24,074 nt of DNA from an uncultured Verrucomicrobiota bacterium (GTDB lineage Bacteria; Verrucomicrobiota; Kiritimatiellia; RFP12; UBA1067), in the NCBI GenBank assembly GCA_946543025.1, contig CAMNLN010000012.1, forward strand, positions 1 through 24,074. The letters run 5' to 3'. Below the pieces are notes generated by a model. That model was not told the DNA's origin and made no database searches. It worked only from the letters and a program-made list of their open reading frames with translations. Below are positions 16,531 through 24,074 of the stretch, in pieces. Position numbers and translations under genes: made by a program. Numbering within the stretch: position 1 is the stretch's first letter; each line of letters opens with the position of its first letter.

Positions 16531-17253
16531 CTAGACCCGGATGATGGACCCGACGACGCCGACGGTCTTCTTGCCGTGCAGGTCGGGGGCCAGCTGGATT
16601 TCAATGTCCTTCTTCGCGCCCGCGTCACCTTCTTCGGCAGTGATGCGCGTGGCGGAGCGTTCGCCGTCGAGGGCGCGCGCGAACAGCTCGGGAAGCGGCT
16701 CGTCAGGCATCAGGTCGGAAAAGGAAAACTTGAGAAGATCGTCTTCTGACGCGTAGCCGAAGAGGTCGAGGCAGGCCGTGTTCGCCCAACGGAAGCGTCC
16801 GTCCGGCGCGCAGGCGAAGAGGGCGGACTGCGCGATGGCACAGACGTTCTCCTTCGTGCGGAACGCGTCGAGCTGGCGACGGCGGCGCTCCGTGCTGCGC
16901 ACGGTGAAGACGAGGTCGCCGATATTCGTCAGGTCGATGAGCGAGACAGTCACCTCGGCCGGGAAGACGGTACCGTCCTTCCGCAGGCAATTTGCGTCCA
17001 GCATCATGTGGCGCGCCTGGTCGAGGCCGTTGCGGATGCGCTGGACGATGGCCGGCGTCACGCCGGGGATGAAGCGGCTGACGGGGCTGTCCAGGATGTC
17101 GTCCGAGTCGTAGCGGAAGAACTCCTTCGCGCGGGCGTTGAGGTTGAGCAGGTGTCCGTTGGGGTCGGTGATCAGCACCGCGTCGTACATCCCCGCCAGA
17201 AGCTGGCGGAAGAGCGACCGGTGGTCTTTCATCGTGGGGTTGGACGTGGCCAT
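16531..17253 (-). CDS. PAS-domain protein without an output domain
   Basis: This 240-residue cytoplasmic protein is made of two PAS sensor folds and little else. PAS1 (about residues 10-125) has DAVLITDPNGHLLNLNARA and the RKDGTVFPAEVTVS strand typical of PAS cores. PAS2 (about 130-215) starts ALFACAPDGRFRWANTACL. No histidine kinase, GGDEF, EAL or helix-turn-helix follows, and there are no membrane segments. It could pass a signal by protein-protein contact; the ligand is unknown. Of two nearby ATGs I choose 17251-17253, because the strong GGAGG lies 7 bases before it and only one base before the other. The gene follows the purF stop so closely that the ribosome site directly abuts that stop. 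Confidence 0.8.
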   Translation of the reverse strand: MATSNPTMKDHRSLFRQLLAGMYDAVLITDPNGHLLNLNARAKEFFRYDSDDILDSPVSRFIPGVTPAIVQRIRNGLDQARHMMLDANCLRKDGTVFPAEVTVSLIDLTNIGDLVFTVRSTERRRRQLDAFRTKENVCAIAQSALFACAPDGRFRWANTACLDLFGYASEDDLLKFSFSDLMPDEPLPELFARALDGERSATRITAEEGDAGAKKDIEIQLAPDLHGKKTVGVVGSIIRV

Positions 17254-17260
17254 GGGCATC

Positions 17261-17265
17261 CCTCC
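17261..17265 (-). promoter_or_regulatory. Ribosome binding site that fixes the PAS-gene start
   Basis: GGAGG immediately follows the TGA of the purF-like gene (17266-17268). Spacing is 7 bases to the ATG at 17251-17253 but only one base to the ATG at 17257-17259, which favours the former. Confidence 0.75.
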
Positions 17266-18723
17266 TCATTTCTTCTTGTGTGGGCAATTCTCGCACCCGG
17301 CGCATTTCTTCTCGGAGACGTCCTTCCCCGTCCAGCAGTAGGTGCAGAGCTTCTCCTTCGGGAGACCGATGGCGGCAACGAGGTCGTCGAGCCGCTGGAA
17401 AGCGAGACTGGTGAGCCCGAGGTCGCTGCGAATCTTCTCTACCATCGCCTTGTACGGCGCGCCGTCCGGATCCTGGTACTTGTCCACGGCGGCCGGATCG
17501 TCGCCCTCCACGTCGCGGATGTAACGGCGCGTGGCGAGATCGTAGACCGACTTGGAGCGCGAGAAGTTGATGAACTTGCATCCGTAGAGGAGCGGCGGAC
17601 AGGCGATGCGCATGTGGATGGCCTTCGCGCCGTCGTCCCAGAGGCGTTTCGCCTGCTGGCGGAGCTGGGTGCCGCGGACGATGGAATCGTCGCAGAACAC
17701 GAGCCGCTTGTCCCGGATGAGGCCGGGAATCGGGATAAGCTTCATGTGCGCGATGAGGTCGCGCTGCTTCTGGTCGGGCGGCATGAAGGAGCGCGGCCAT
17801 GTGGGCGTGTACTTCACGAACGGACGCGCGTAGCGGACGCCGGCCTCCTGCGAATAGCCGAGCGCGTGCGCCACGCCGGAGTCCGGCACGCCGCCCACGC
17901 TGTCGGCCTCCACGGGGTTGCGCCGGGCGAGCGCGCCGCCGCAGCGGTAGCGCGCCATCTCCACGTTGCGTCCCTCGTAGGACGAGGCGGGATAGCCGTA
18001 GTACACCCACAGGAACGAACAGATGGCGGTGTCCTCGCCGGGCTCAAGCAATGTCGAGAGGCCGTCGGGCGTCGCCTCCACCATTTCGCCCGGCCCGAGG
18101 TCGCGCAGGTACGTGTAGCCGAGATTCGGGAAGATGCAGGTTTCCTGCGTGGCGATCAGCGCGCCGTCTTTCTTGCCGAAGATGATCGGCGTACGGCCCC
18201 ACCGGTCGCGCGCGGCAAAGAATCGCCCGTCCTCCGTAAGGATCATGAGCGAACAACTGCCTTCGATCTTCTCCTGGGCGTAGCGCACGCCGTCGACGAA
18301 ATTGTCCTGCGAGTCGATCAGCGCGGCCACGACGGCCGTAGGGCTGACGACGCCGGACGTGGTCGAATACTGGAACTGCACCCGGCGCGTGGCGTACATC
18401 TCCGCCATGAGCGCGTCGATGTTGCCGATCAGGCCCACGGTCACGATCGCGTAGGTGCCGAGATGGGAGGCCACGATCAGCGGCTGGGGATCGGTGTCAG
18501 AAATGACGCCGAGGCCGGACTTGCCGGCAAACTTGGCGAAATCGTTCTCGAACTTCGACCGGAAGGGCGCGTTCTGGATGTTGTGGATGGCGCGCTGGAA
18601 CCCCTTCTCGTTCGACACCACCATGCCGCCGCGCTGCGTGCCGAGGTGCGAATGGTAGTCAGTCCCGAAGAAGAGGTCCGCCACGCAGTCCTCTTTGGAA
18701 ACGACACCGCAAAATCCGCCCAT
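17266..18723 (-). CDS. purF: PurF-like amidophosphoribosyltransferase, divergent
   Basis: This 485-residue homologue of glutamine PRPP amidotransferase corresponds to the first committed step of purine synthesis (PRPP plus glutamine to phosphoribosylamine). The N-terminus MGGFCGVVSK keeps a cysteine that would become residue 1 after removal of four residues. The phosphoribosyl domain has VPDSGVAHALGY and the PRPP loop VFCDDSIVRGTQ (342-353). Cys235, Cys382, Cys460 and Cys463 occupy the positions of the four iron-sulfur ligands of the Bacillus subtilis enzyme. In the glutaminase half the usual GHVRYST and HNGNL motifs are replaced by LGVISDT and VGLIGNI, so glutamine use is doubtful. The tail adds three cysteines (KKCAGCENCPHKKK). 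The start has AGGAGG 4 bases upstream. A divergent PurF subfamily is the best reading; a changed activity is possible. Confidence 0.82.
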   Translation of the reverse strand: MGGFCGVVSKEDCVADLFFGTDYHSHLGTQRGGMVVSNEKGFQRAIHNIQNAPFRSKFENDFAKFAGKSGLGVISDTDPQPLIVASHLGTYAIVTVGLIGNIDALMAEMYATRRVQFQYSTTSGVVSPTAVVAALIDSQDNFVDGVRYAQEKIEGSCSLMILTEDGRFFAARDRWGRTPIIFGKKDGALIATQETCIFPNLGYTYLRDLGPGEMVEATPDGLSTLLEPGEDTAICSFLWVYYGYPASSYEGRNVEMARYRCGGALARRNPVEADSVGGVPDSGVAHALGYSQEAGVRYARPFVKYTPTWPRSFMPPDQKQRDLIAHMKLIPIPGLIRDKRLVFCDDSIVRGTQLRQQAKRLWDDGAKAIHMRIACPPLLYGCKFINFSRSKSVYDLATRRYIRDVEGDDPAAVDKYQDPDGAPYKAMVEKIRSDLGLTSLAFQRLDDLVAAIGLPKEKLCTYCWTGKDVSEKKCAGCENCPHKKK

Positions 18724-18724
18724 A

Positions 18725-18748
18725 AAGCCTCCTAAAATTGTGAGGCCT
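18725..18748 (-). promoter_or_regulatory. Hairpin covering the purF ribosome binding site
   Basis: In the 24-base gap between aroA and the purF-like gene, AGGCCTC (18742-18748) can pair with GAGGCTT (18725-18731), with one G-U pair and a 10-base loop. The purF Shine-Dalgarno AGGAGG (18728-18733) is partly in the stem. The aroA stop codon touches the 5' arm, so a ribosome finishing aroA would melt the structure. That suggests translational coupling. Confidence 0.5.
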
Positions 18749-20040
18749 TATTTTACCAAATCTGCGCCCTCGCCGCAACGCAACGCGGCGAGTTTCGAAG
18801 TAAATTCCGGGAAGGATTCATTGAGAATCTCCGCACCGCAGACGGTGACGGGCGCACGCAGGCCGCAGAGGGCCATGGACATGGCAAGGCGGTGGTCGCC
18901 GTTCGCCCGGGCCGTACCGCCACGGACAGTGCCGCCACGAACCGTGAAGCCGTCGGGTGCCTCCGCCACGTCCGCGCCGAGCGCCCGCAGCTGCGTCACG
19001 ATGGCGGCGATGCGGTCGGACTCCTTGTAACGCAGCTCTTCGGCGTCGCGGACGATCGTCGTCCCCTCGGCGAACGCAGCAGCGACGGCAATAGCGGGAA
19101 ACTCGTCGATGCTCCGTACCACCAGGTCGCCGCCGATTTCGATTCCTTTGAGCGAAGCGGCCGTAAGCGTCACGTCGCCCGTCGGCTCGCCGAACGTGTC
19201 GCGCGCGTTCGTGATCTCGATGACGGCTCCCATCTCCGAGAGGACGTCCAAAATTCCCGTCCGGGTCGGATTTAGTCCCACGTTCGCGACGGTGATGCGG
19301 GAATCCGGAACGATCGCCGCCGCCACAAGGAGAAATGCCGCCGAAGAGATGTCTCCGGGAAGCTTGCCCTTCAACGGCCGCAAAGCTCCCAAGGGCCATA
19401 AAGGATGGACTCGCGTCGTAAGGCCATCCTCCTCGATTCGCGCCCCCATTGCGCGCAGCATGCGCGTCGTATGGTCGCGCACGGGTCCTGGCACGCGGAA
19501 CGTGCTCGCGCCCTCCGCGCCGAGCGCCGCCAGCTGAAGGCAACTCAGCACCTGGGCGGACGCGACGGGCAACGTGTAGTCGATGCCGCGCAGAGGCGCG
19601 GGGCGGAAGGCGAGCGGCGCATGGCCGTCGGTCGCGGAGATGTCGGCCCCCATGAGGCGCAACGGCTCGGCAATCCGATCCATCGGACGCCGCCTCAAGC
19701 CTTCACTCCCGTCAAGGACAGCGGCCGTACCGGTTGCGGCCAACGCACCGGCGAGCAGACGGAACGTTGTGCAGGAGTTGCCGCAATAGACGACGGCGGC
19801 ATCGTGCCATCTGTTCCCGGAAAGCCGCAAAACGCCGTCCTCAAGCGTCGATGGCACCCCAAGCGTCGCCAACGCGTTGCGCATTGCGCGCGTCACGCCG
19901 CTGTCGGGATAGTTTTCGATTACCGATTCGCCGACGGTAAGCGAGGCAAAGAGCGCGGCACGATGGGCGAGAGACTTGTCCCCCGGAACGGCGATGCGTC
20001 CGTGCAAGGGGCTGACCGCCGGTGGGAGGCAAAGCTCCAT
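18748..20040 (-). CDS. aroA: 3-phosphoshikimate 1-carboxyvinyltransferase (EPSP synthase)
   Basis: This 430-residue enzyme joins shikimate-3-phosphate and PEP in the shikimate pathway to aromatic amino acids. The family motifs are in order: PGDKSLAHRAAL (19-30), CGNSCTTFRLLAG (86-98), GLRRRPM (~115), SAQVLSCLQLAAL, RDHTTRML, DEFPAIAVAAA with the catalytic Asp, ELRYKESDR with the catalytic Glu, and GDHRLAMSMAL. Length is typical. The usual glycine of GNSGTT (Gly96 in E. coli AroA) is Cys90 here. The start codon overlaps the wzc stop by one base (TGATG), so translation is coupled to a polysaccharide gene. A ribosome-site hairpin separates it from purF. Confidence 0.93.
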   Translation of the reverse strand: MELCLPPAVSPLHGRIAVPGDKSLAHRAALFASLTVGESVIENYPDSGVTRAMRNALATLGVPSTLEDGVLRLSGNRWHDAAVVYCGNSCTTFRLLAGALAATGTAAVLDGSEGLRRRPMDRIAEPLRLMGADISATDGHAPLAFRPAPLRGIDYTLPVASAQVLSCLQLAALGAEGASTFRVPGPVRDHTTRMLRAMGARIEEDGLTTRVHPLWPLGALRPLKGKLPGDISSAAFLLVAAAIVPDSRITVANVGLNPTRTGILDVLSEMGAVIEITNARDTFGEPTGDVTLTAASLKGIEIGGDLVVRSIDEFPAIAVAAAFAEGTTIVRDAEELRYKESDRIAAIVTQLRALGADVAEAPDGFTVRGGTVRGGTARANGDHRLAMSMALCGLRAPVTVCGAEILNESFPEFTSKLAALRCGEGADLVK

Positions 20041-22562
20041 CAGGCCTCGTCCGTGATTTCCGAGCTGGCGGCCAGAGACTGTTCCGTATCGGACCGAGTC
20101 TCGTCAGCGGCAGGAGCCGCCTCTGCGCCGTCGCTGCCTTCCGCCGGCTTTTCGGCTGACGCACCATCCGCTTTCTTCTCGCCGGAGGATTTCCTCGGCG
20201 CATAGGGACTGTAGCCGCCGTAGGAGCGATACCCACCGTAGCCGCCATAGCCGTAGCCATAGCCGTGGTGGCCGGACGGCGCAAACGCGCTGTTAGCCGA
20301 CCCCATCTCGACGTCGTTGACGACGATGCCGATCACGGTTGCGCCGGATTCGCCGAGCGAACGAGCCGCGTGCTGGATCGGCTTGAAGTGGGTTCGGTCT
20401 GGACAGCACATGATCATCACGGAATCGACGAGAGACGCGAGCGTCATCACGTCGCCCACGATGCCGAACGGCGGAGAGTCGATGATGACACGATCATAAT
20501 TCTCGCGCGCCCACTGGAAGAAATCCGGGACAATCTGCGAACCCATGATCGAGGCCGGATTGACGTTGTCGGGCGGAAGCGAGCCAATCACGTCAAGATG
20601 TTCCACGCCGCTTGTGTTGACAAGCGTCTGGAAATCTCTCCCGACCTGGGCCGCGAGGTAGTGCGAGAACGAATGGTCCTTGTCAATCTGAAGACCCCAC
20701 ACGCGCGCAAGGCGCGGGCGGCGCAAGTCGAAGTCGACAAGGAGAGTCTTCTTGCCGGCCTGGGCGCTCGAAATTGCCAACGAGCAGGAGGTGATCGTCT
20801 TGCCCTCGCCCGGCTGGGTGGACATCAAAAGAATAGCCTGCGAGATCGGCTGGTAGCGTGGCGAGTCAAGCAGGTTGCGAAGGCCGGCCACCGCCTCGGC
20901 GAACTGCGAGTACTTGTTCTCGGAAATGAACTTCGCCACCTGCTCGCGCTTCTTGCGGCGAACGTGAGGAAGGACGGCCAACACCTTGATTGAAAGGCGC
21001 CCTTCGATATCCGACAAGGAGACGATGGTGTCCTCGAGATGATCCAGAACAAGAACAAACAGGAGTCCCAGCACCAGCGATACCACCGTACCGGCGGCAA
21101 AGATGACGATCGCGTTAGGGAGGACCGGAACCTTGGGGACGAAAGCCGGACGTCCCACACGAACGATCTCATTGTTCTGTTCGGCCGCGATGCGCGCCTC
21201 GTGCTCCTTCTTGAGCAGGTTAAGGTAAATCTCGTTCGACACCGTCTTCTTCTGCTCCAGCTCCTTGAGGCCGGCGTCCGCGTAGACGATCTTCTGCTCG
21301 ATGGCGGTCGCCTCGGCGCGCAACTTCTCGCTCGTCTTCTCGAAGACCGTCAGCTGATTCCGATAGGCAGCCAAGTTGCCGTGTGCGGTCGCGAGCGCGC
21401 GGCTGACGGCATCGACGAAGTCCTGCTTGACGGTCTTCAACTCGGTTTCCTTGGCTCGAACCTCCGGATGGCTCTTGGTATATTTCCCGAGCAAGGCGTC
21501 AAGATCCATCTTCGTCTGCTGCAGCCTGCTGTAGGCCTGCCCGATTTCCGAAGAGCGCGGAACGTCGGTCGGCAACGCGCCGAAATCCTCCGGCTTCTCC
21601 TGCGCGGCCTGCAAGACTTTCTCCCATTCGGCCGCGGCCGTCACCTTCGACCGCATGTCAAGGATATTGGCCGTCGTCGTCTGAATGGACTGCACGAGGA
21701 TCTCGCGTTGCGCCGTCAGGTTGTCGATCTTGTGCTCGGTCCTGAAAGAAAGCAATTCCTTCTGCAGATCGTCGTCCGCCCGTTTCTGCTTTTCAACCTG
21801 TTCATGGATCTGGGCGACGGCCTTGTCGCAGCGGAGCTTGTTTTCGTCGTCGGTAAACGACTCGATCGCCTGGGCATAGGCATTTGCGAGGGATGCCGCG
21901 AGATCCGCCCGCGTTGAGCGCACGGCGATCGTGATCAGGCGCGAATGGCGAATCAGCTCGAGCTCGGAACCCTGCAACGTCTCCATCAGCTCGTTGTCGG
22001 TCACGGTCGAGGCCGGATAGTTCGCACGGTACTGTTGCACGATCTTGGTGACAATCTTGTCCGAACGCCAATCGGACAGGCGCGTGTTGAACACTTCCTC
22101 ATAGGTCGAACCGTAATCCGGCTCGACGGCCTGCCCGAGCGTGTTCCCGACATTCTGCGGGCGCCGCATGTCCATCGTGAACTCGCTCTTCGCCTCATAG
22201 ATCGTGGGGGATATCCGATAGACGGCAAACGCCGCGACCAGACCGATCAACAGGAACACGAGCACGGATATCCAGCGTTGCGAAATGACGCGCAGCACAC
22301 GGCCGAATGTAATTGTGCCGACAAGCGAGTCCGCGTCCTGCCCAGGCGAACTGCCGCCGTAGGCACCGCCGTAGTAGTACGGCTGCGAACCGCCGTAATA
22401 AGGCGGATTCGAGGTGCCGTAGTAAAGGGGCGACTTCCGCGACGACCCATAGTAAAGGGGCGACTTCTGCGACGACCCGTAATAAAGGGGTTTCTGGGAC
22501 GATCCGTAGTAGAGCGGCTTCTGCCCGTATGTAGATGATGACGAAGATGAGTTGGTTGCCAT
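20040..22562 (-). CDS. Wzc-like polysaccharide co-polymerase / BY-type tyrosine kinase
   Basis: This 840-residue inner-membrane protein would control chain length and export of a surface polysaccharide. A Wzz-type chain-length domain lies between two membrane segments (about 97-118 and 483-507), with long coiled-coil stretches (about 240-320 and 370-460). The cytoplasmic kinase has Walker A QPGEGKT (583-589), Walker A' LLVDFDLRRP (607-616) and Walker B VIIDSPP (692-698). The C-terminal tail has a cluster of eight tyrosines (768-787) in a Gly/Tyr stretch, as expected for autophosphorylation. Unusually, the N-terminus before the first membrane segment is also tyrosine-rich (15 Tyr in residues 12-68) and built from a repeated PLYYGSS unit. 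The gene starts 12 bases after the polymerase stop, with a weak ribosome site, and overlaps aroA by one base. Confidence 0.92.
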   Translation of the reverse strand: MATNSSSSSSTYGQKPLYYGSSQKPLYYGSSQKSPLYYGSSRKSPLYYGTSNPPYYGGSQPYYYGGAYGGSSPGQDADSLVGTITFGRVLRVISQRWISVLVFLLIGLVAAFAVYRISPTIYEAKSEFTMDMRRPQNVGNTLGQAVEPDYGSTYEEVFNTRLSDWRSDKIVTKIVQQYRANYPASTVTDNELMETLQGSELELIRHSRLITIAVRSTRADLAASLANAYAQAIESFTDDENKLRCDKAVAQIHEQVEKQKRADDDLQKELLSFRTEHKIDNLTAQREILVQSIQTTTANILDMRSKVTAAAEWEKVLQAAQEKPEDFGALPTDVPRSSEIGQAYSRLQQTKMDLDALLGKYTKSHPEVRAKETELKTVKQDFVDAVSRALATAHGNLAAYRNQLTVFEKTSEKLRAEATAIEQKIVYADAGLKELEQKKTVSNEIYLNLLKKEHEARIAAEQNNEIVRVGRPAFVPKVPVLPNAIVIFAAGTVVSLVLGLLFVLVLDHLEDTIVSLSDIEGRLSIKVLAVLPHVRRKKREQVAKFISENKYSQFAEAVAGLRNLLDSPRYQPISQAILLMSTQPGEGKTITSCSLAISSAQAGKKTLLVDFDLRRPRLARVWGLQIDKDHSFSHYLAAQVGRDFQTLVNTSGVEHLDVIGSLPPDNVNPASIMGSQIVPDFFQWARENYDRVIIDSPPFGIVGDVMTLASLVDSVMIMCCPDRTHFKPIQHAARSLGESGATVIGIVVNDVEMGSANSAFAPSGHHGYGYGYGGYGGYRSYGGYSPYAPRKSSGEKKADGASAEKPAEGSDGAEAAPAADETRSDTEQSLAASSEITDEA
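22353..22523. repeat. Coding tandem repeat in the wzc-like gene (PLYYGSS units)
   Basis: The segment encodes four PLYYG(S/T)S units spaced 9-10 codons apart, then degenerate PYYGG and PYYYGG units. The middle units are nearly identical in DNA (roughly 30-bp period with CCCCTTTA(C/T)TA(C/T)GG cores), while the outer ones have drifted. Unit number could vary by slippage without breaking the frame when the period is a multiple of three. Confidence 0.8.
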
Positions 22563-22574
22563 AAGTCGATCCGC

Positions 22575-24023
22575 CTAATCCGTTGCCGCCGCCCGCGGCT
22601 TTGGGCTCCGAGGAAACGATGCCGCCGACAAGGCAATGACTGCAACAACGGCAAACAACGTGACGCTACAGGAGAAAACAGGTGAAAAAAACGCTTCCGC
22701 ACAGAAAAGCGGAATAACGATCGGCGCAGTCCAAACCATCGGCAGGCAGGCAAAGATGAAAACATCCGCATCGTCGCGCGTACGCAGATAGAAGACGGCC
22801 CCAATCAGGTTCTTGATCCAAGAGAAGGCGAATAGACATCCCATGCTCGCCAACACGATGCAGCCGAGAATCCCGCGTTCCGCCAGAACCGTCCAGTATC
22901 CGCTCAACGCAGCGGAAACTTTCGACGACAAAATCGCCCAATCGGCCTTCTCGGCCAAGAACTGGGCCTGAAGGTTGAACGCGCCGACTCCCGCGCCGCG
23001 CCAGGGAGACTCCTGCCACATCAACCGACTGATGCGCGTCAGGATCGCCGACACGTCCCGATAGTTTTCCGGAAAAGCGGCAACCAGGTTCATGCCTTCG
23101 GCCTTCGCTTTCGTAACGGCCTCTGGGGCAACAGCAAGAAGAAGGCTAACCGCCAAAGCCGCACCGAAGATGACCATCGTGAGGCTATAGGCGACTCCGC
23201 CGACAGACCCTACGCGCGACAGATGGACTAGCGAAAACACCATGAACAGGGCAATGACAACCAGATAGGCTATCGACAGCAAGGGCGGAGCGAAAAAGAG
23301 CAATCCTGCCAAGTTTCCGGCAACGGCCAGGCAAAAGAATATCCGAGAGGCTGCCCACCTGCGTTCTTCAGCCTGCGTACCGACGACAATCGACAACGCC
23401 AGCGCCAGCCCGTAGGAAGTGCCGTAAAACGGCTGAACAACGACAGGCGGACGAGAGAGAAATCCCCGCAGCGCAAGTTGCAAAAGCGATCTCGACTCCA
23501 CGCAGACAAGGACCGCGCAAGCCAGTCCGGCAATACCAAAGAGAAAACCGGTCGCCAACCCGAAGGAAATGCGGGCCGAGAGGCCAAGGCCATGCAGGAC
23601 GCCCAACGACAGTACGCCAATGCCCACGGCCACAGCGAACGGCAAGAATCCCGAATCGCCGGCCGAAGCCGGGAGGACATCTACGGCCGATCGCGCGACC
23701 GACCAACCCTGCTCCGAGTCATAGCATAACTCAATTCCCCCGTTAAACCAGCGAATCGCCGCAAAACCGATCGCAAAAAGAAAGAACCAAAACATCGGAT
23801 CGCGCACCAAGGCGCGCCTGACGCGTCCACGCGCACTTGAAAGATGCTCGCCGGAGAGGATAGACGGCTCGACCAGGAGCCACATGCCGGCAAGAGCGCT
23901 CAGCCAAAGAATCGTGATTCCCAGAGCCCGCTCAGACACGAACGGCATCAGCGCACAAGGCAAAGAAGCCAGCAACGCAAGATGCGTTGCCAGCCCGTAT
24001 TTGGTAATCAGCTTGTGAAACAT
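22575..24023 (-). CDS. O-antigen ligase/polymerase-family membrane protein
   Basis: This 482-residue polytopic inner-membrane protein has roughly 11-12 hydrophobic segments spread over its length (for example 13-30, 34-51, 77-92, 126-147, 153-174, 204-215, 228-243, 248-267, 280-299, 384-401, 421-440 and 447-468). It has a large periplasmic-type loop (about 300-380). That loop carries the family signature: ESPWRGAGVGAFNLQ (338-352), comparable to the usual HPLxGxGxGxF, then GYWTVLAERGILG (375-387), comparable to HNxxLxxLxExGxxG. Such proteins polymerise or ligate lipid-linked glycans. Next to a Wzc-like gene a polymerase (Wzy) role is more likely than a ligase role (inference). The DNA looks more A-rich than the adhesin-like genes. 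The ATG lies 17 bases after the preceding stop, with a weak ribosome site. Confidence 0.82.
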   Translation of the reverse strand: MFHKLITKYGLATHLALLASLPCALMPFVSERALGITILWLSALAGMWLLVEPSILSGEHLSSARGRVRRALVRDPMFWFFLFAIGFAAIRWFNGGIELCYDSEQGWSVARSAVDVLPASAGDSGFLPFAVAVGIGVLSLGVLHGLGLSARISFGLATGFLFGIAGLACAVLVCVESRSLLQLALRGFLSRPPVVVQPFYGTSYGLALALSIVVGTQAEERRWAASRIFFCLAVAGNLAGLLFFAPPLLSIAYLVVIALFMVFSLVHLSRVGSVGGVAYSLTMVIFGAALAVSLLLAVAPEAVTKAKAEGMNLVAAFPENYRDVSAILTRISRLMWQESPWRGAGVGAFNLQAQFLAEKADWAILSSKVSAALSGYWTVLAERGILGCIVLASMGCLFAFSWIKNLIGAVFYLRTRDDADVFIFACLPMVWTAPIVIPLFCAEAFFSPVFSCSVTLFAVVAVIALSAASFPRSPKPRAAATD

Positions 24024-24040
24024 CCGCGCCCACCACCTTA

Positions 24041-24074
24041 TCAGTAGTGGAAACGAACGCCGATCGTGCCGCGG
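24041..24074 (-). CDS. C-terminal end of a probable outer-membrane beta-barrel protein
   Basis: Only the last ten codons are in the window, reading RGTIGVRFHY followed by TGA. Alternating hydrophobic residues with a terminal aromatic are typical of the last strand of an outer-membrane barrel, where the final aromatic is part of the BAM recognition signal. It lies 17 bases before the polymerase gene in the same direction, fitting a polysaccharide export operon. With so little sequence the identity is only suggestive. Confidence 0.4.
   Translation of the reverse strand, partial: RGTIGVRFHY

Overview
The window is a GC-rich bacterial chromosome segment in which every gene I can support lies on the minus strand, so transcription runs from high to low coordinates. 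The best guess at the source is a Kiritimatiellota or other Verrucomicrobiota-type (PVC) bacterium, perhaps from an animal gut. That rests on the very large secreted proteins that combine LamG-like (ConA-fold) domains with autotransporter-associated beta-strand repeats and carry no autotransporter barrel. It also rests on the presence of a divergent PurF. This placement is an inference from protein style, not from a marker gene.

Right part (24074 down to 13270): a compact, probably polycistronic run. It begins with the last residues of a likely outer-membrane beta-barrel protein. Next come an O-antigen ligase/polymerase-type membrane protein and a Wzc-like chain-length regulator fused to a tyrosine kinase. 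Then follow aroA (EPSP synthase), a PurF-like amidophosphoribosyltransferase, a PAS-only protein, an RluA-family pseudouridine synthase and a DinG-type iron-sulfur helicase. Gaps range from a one-base overlap (wzc/aroA) to 24 bases, so surface-polysaccharide genes are joined to housekeeping genes. The run ends in a perfect 10-bp inverted repeat that contains the helicase stop codon.

Middle (13269 down to 1311): three tandem paralogues of about 1282-1309 residues, each with a signal peptide. They appear to form one transcription unit behind a strong promoter just upstream of the third gene (9235..13083). That promoter has a consensus -35 and an extended -10 separated by a spacer that contains nine consecutive G residues. 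This is the layout of known slipped-strand, phase-variable promoters such as porA and opc of Neisseria meningitidis. The leader also carries a three-copy 8-bp tandem repeat and a hairpin covering the ribosome binding site. The paralogues share long stretches of perfect DNA identity (564 bp, 293 bp in all three, and 191 bp spanning the intergenic gaps) around divergent cores. The locus therefore looks built both to switch on and off and to recombine into new chimeras. This is the most interesting part of the window.

Left end (1226 down to 1): argB, with an extended -10 promoter so close to the start codon that the mRNA may be leaderless, and an overlapping, truncated argD, two consecutive steps of arginine synthesis.
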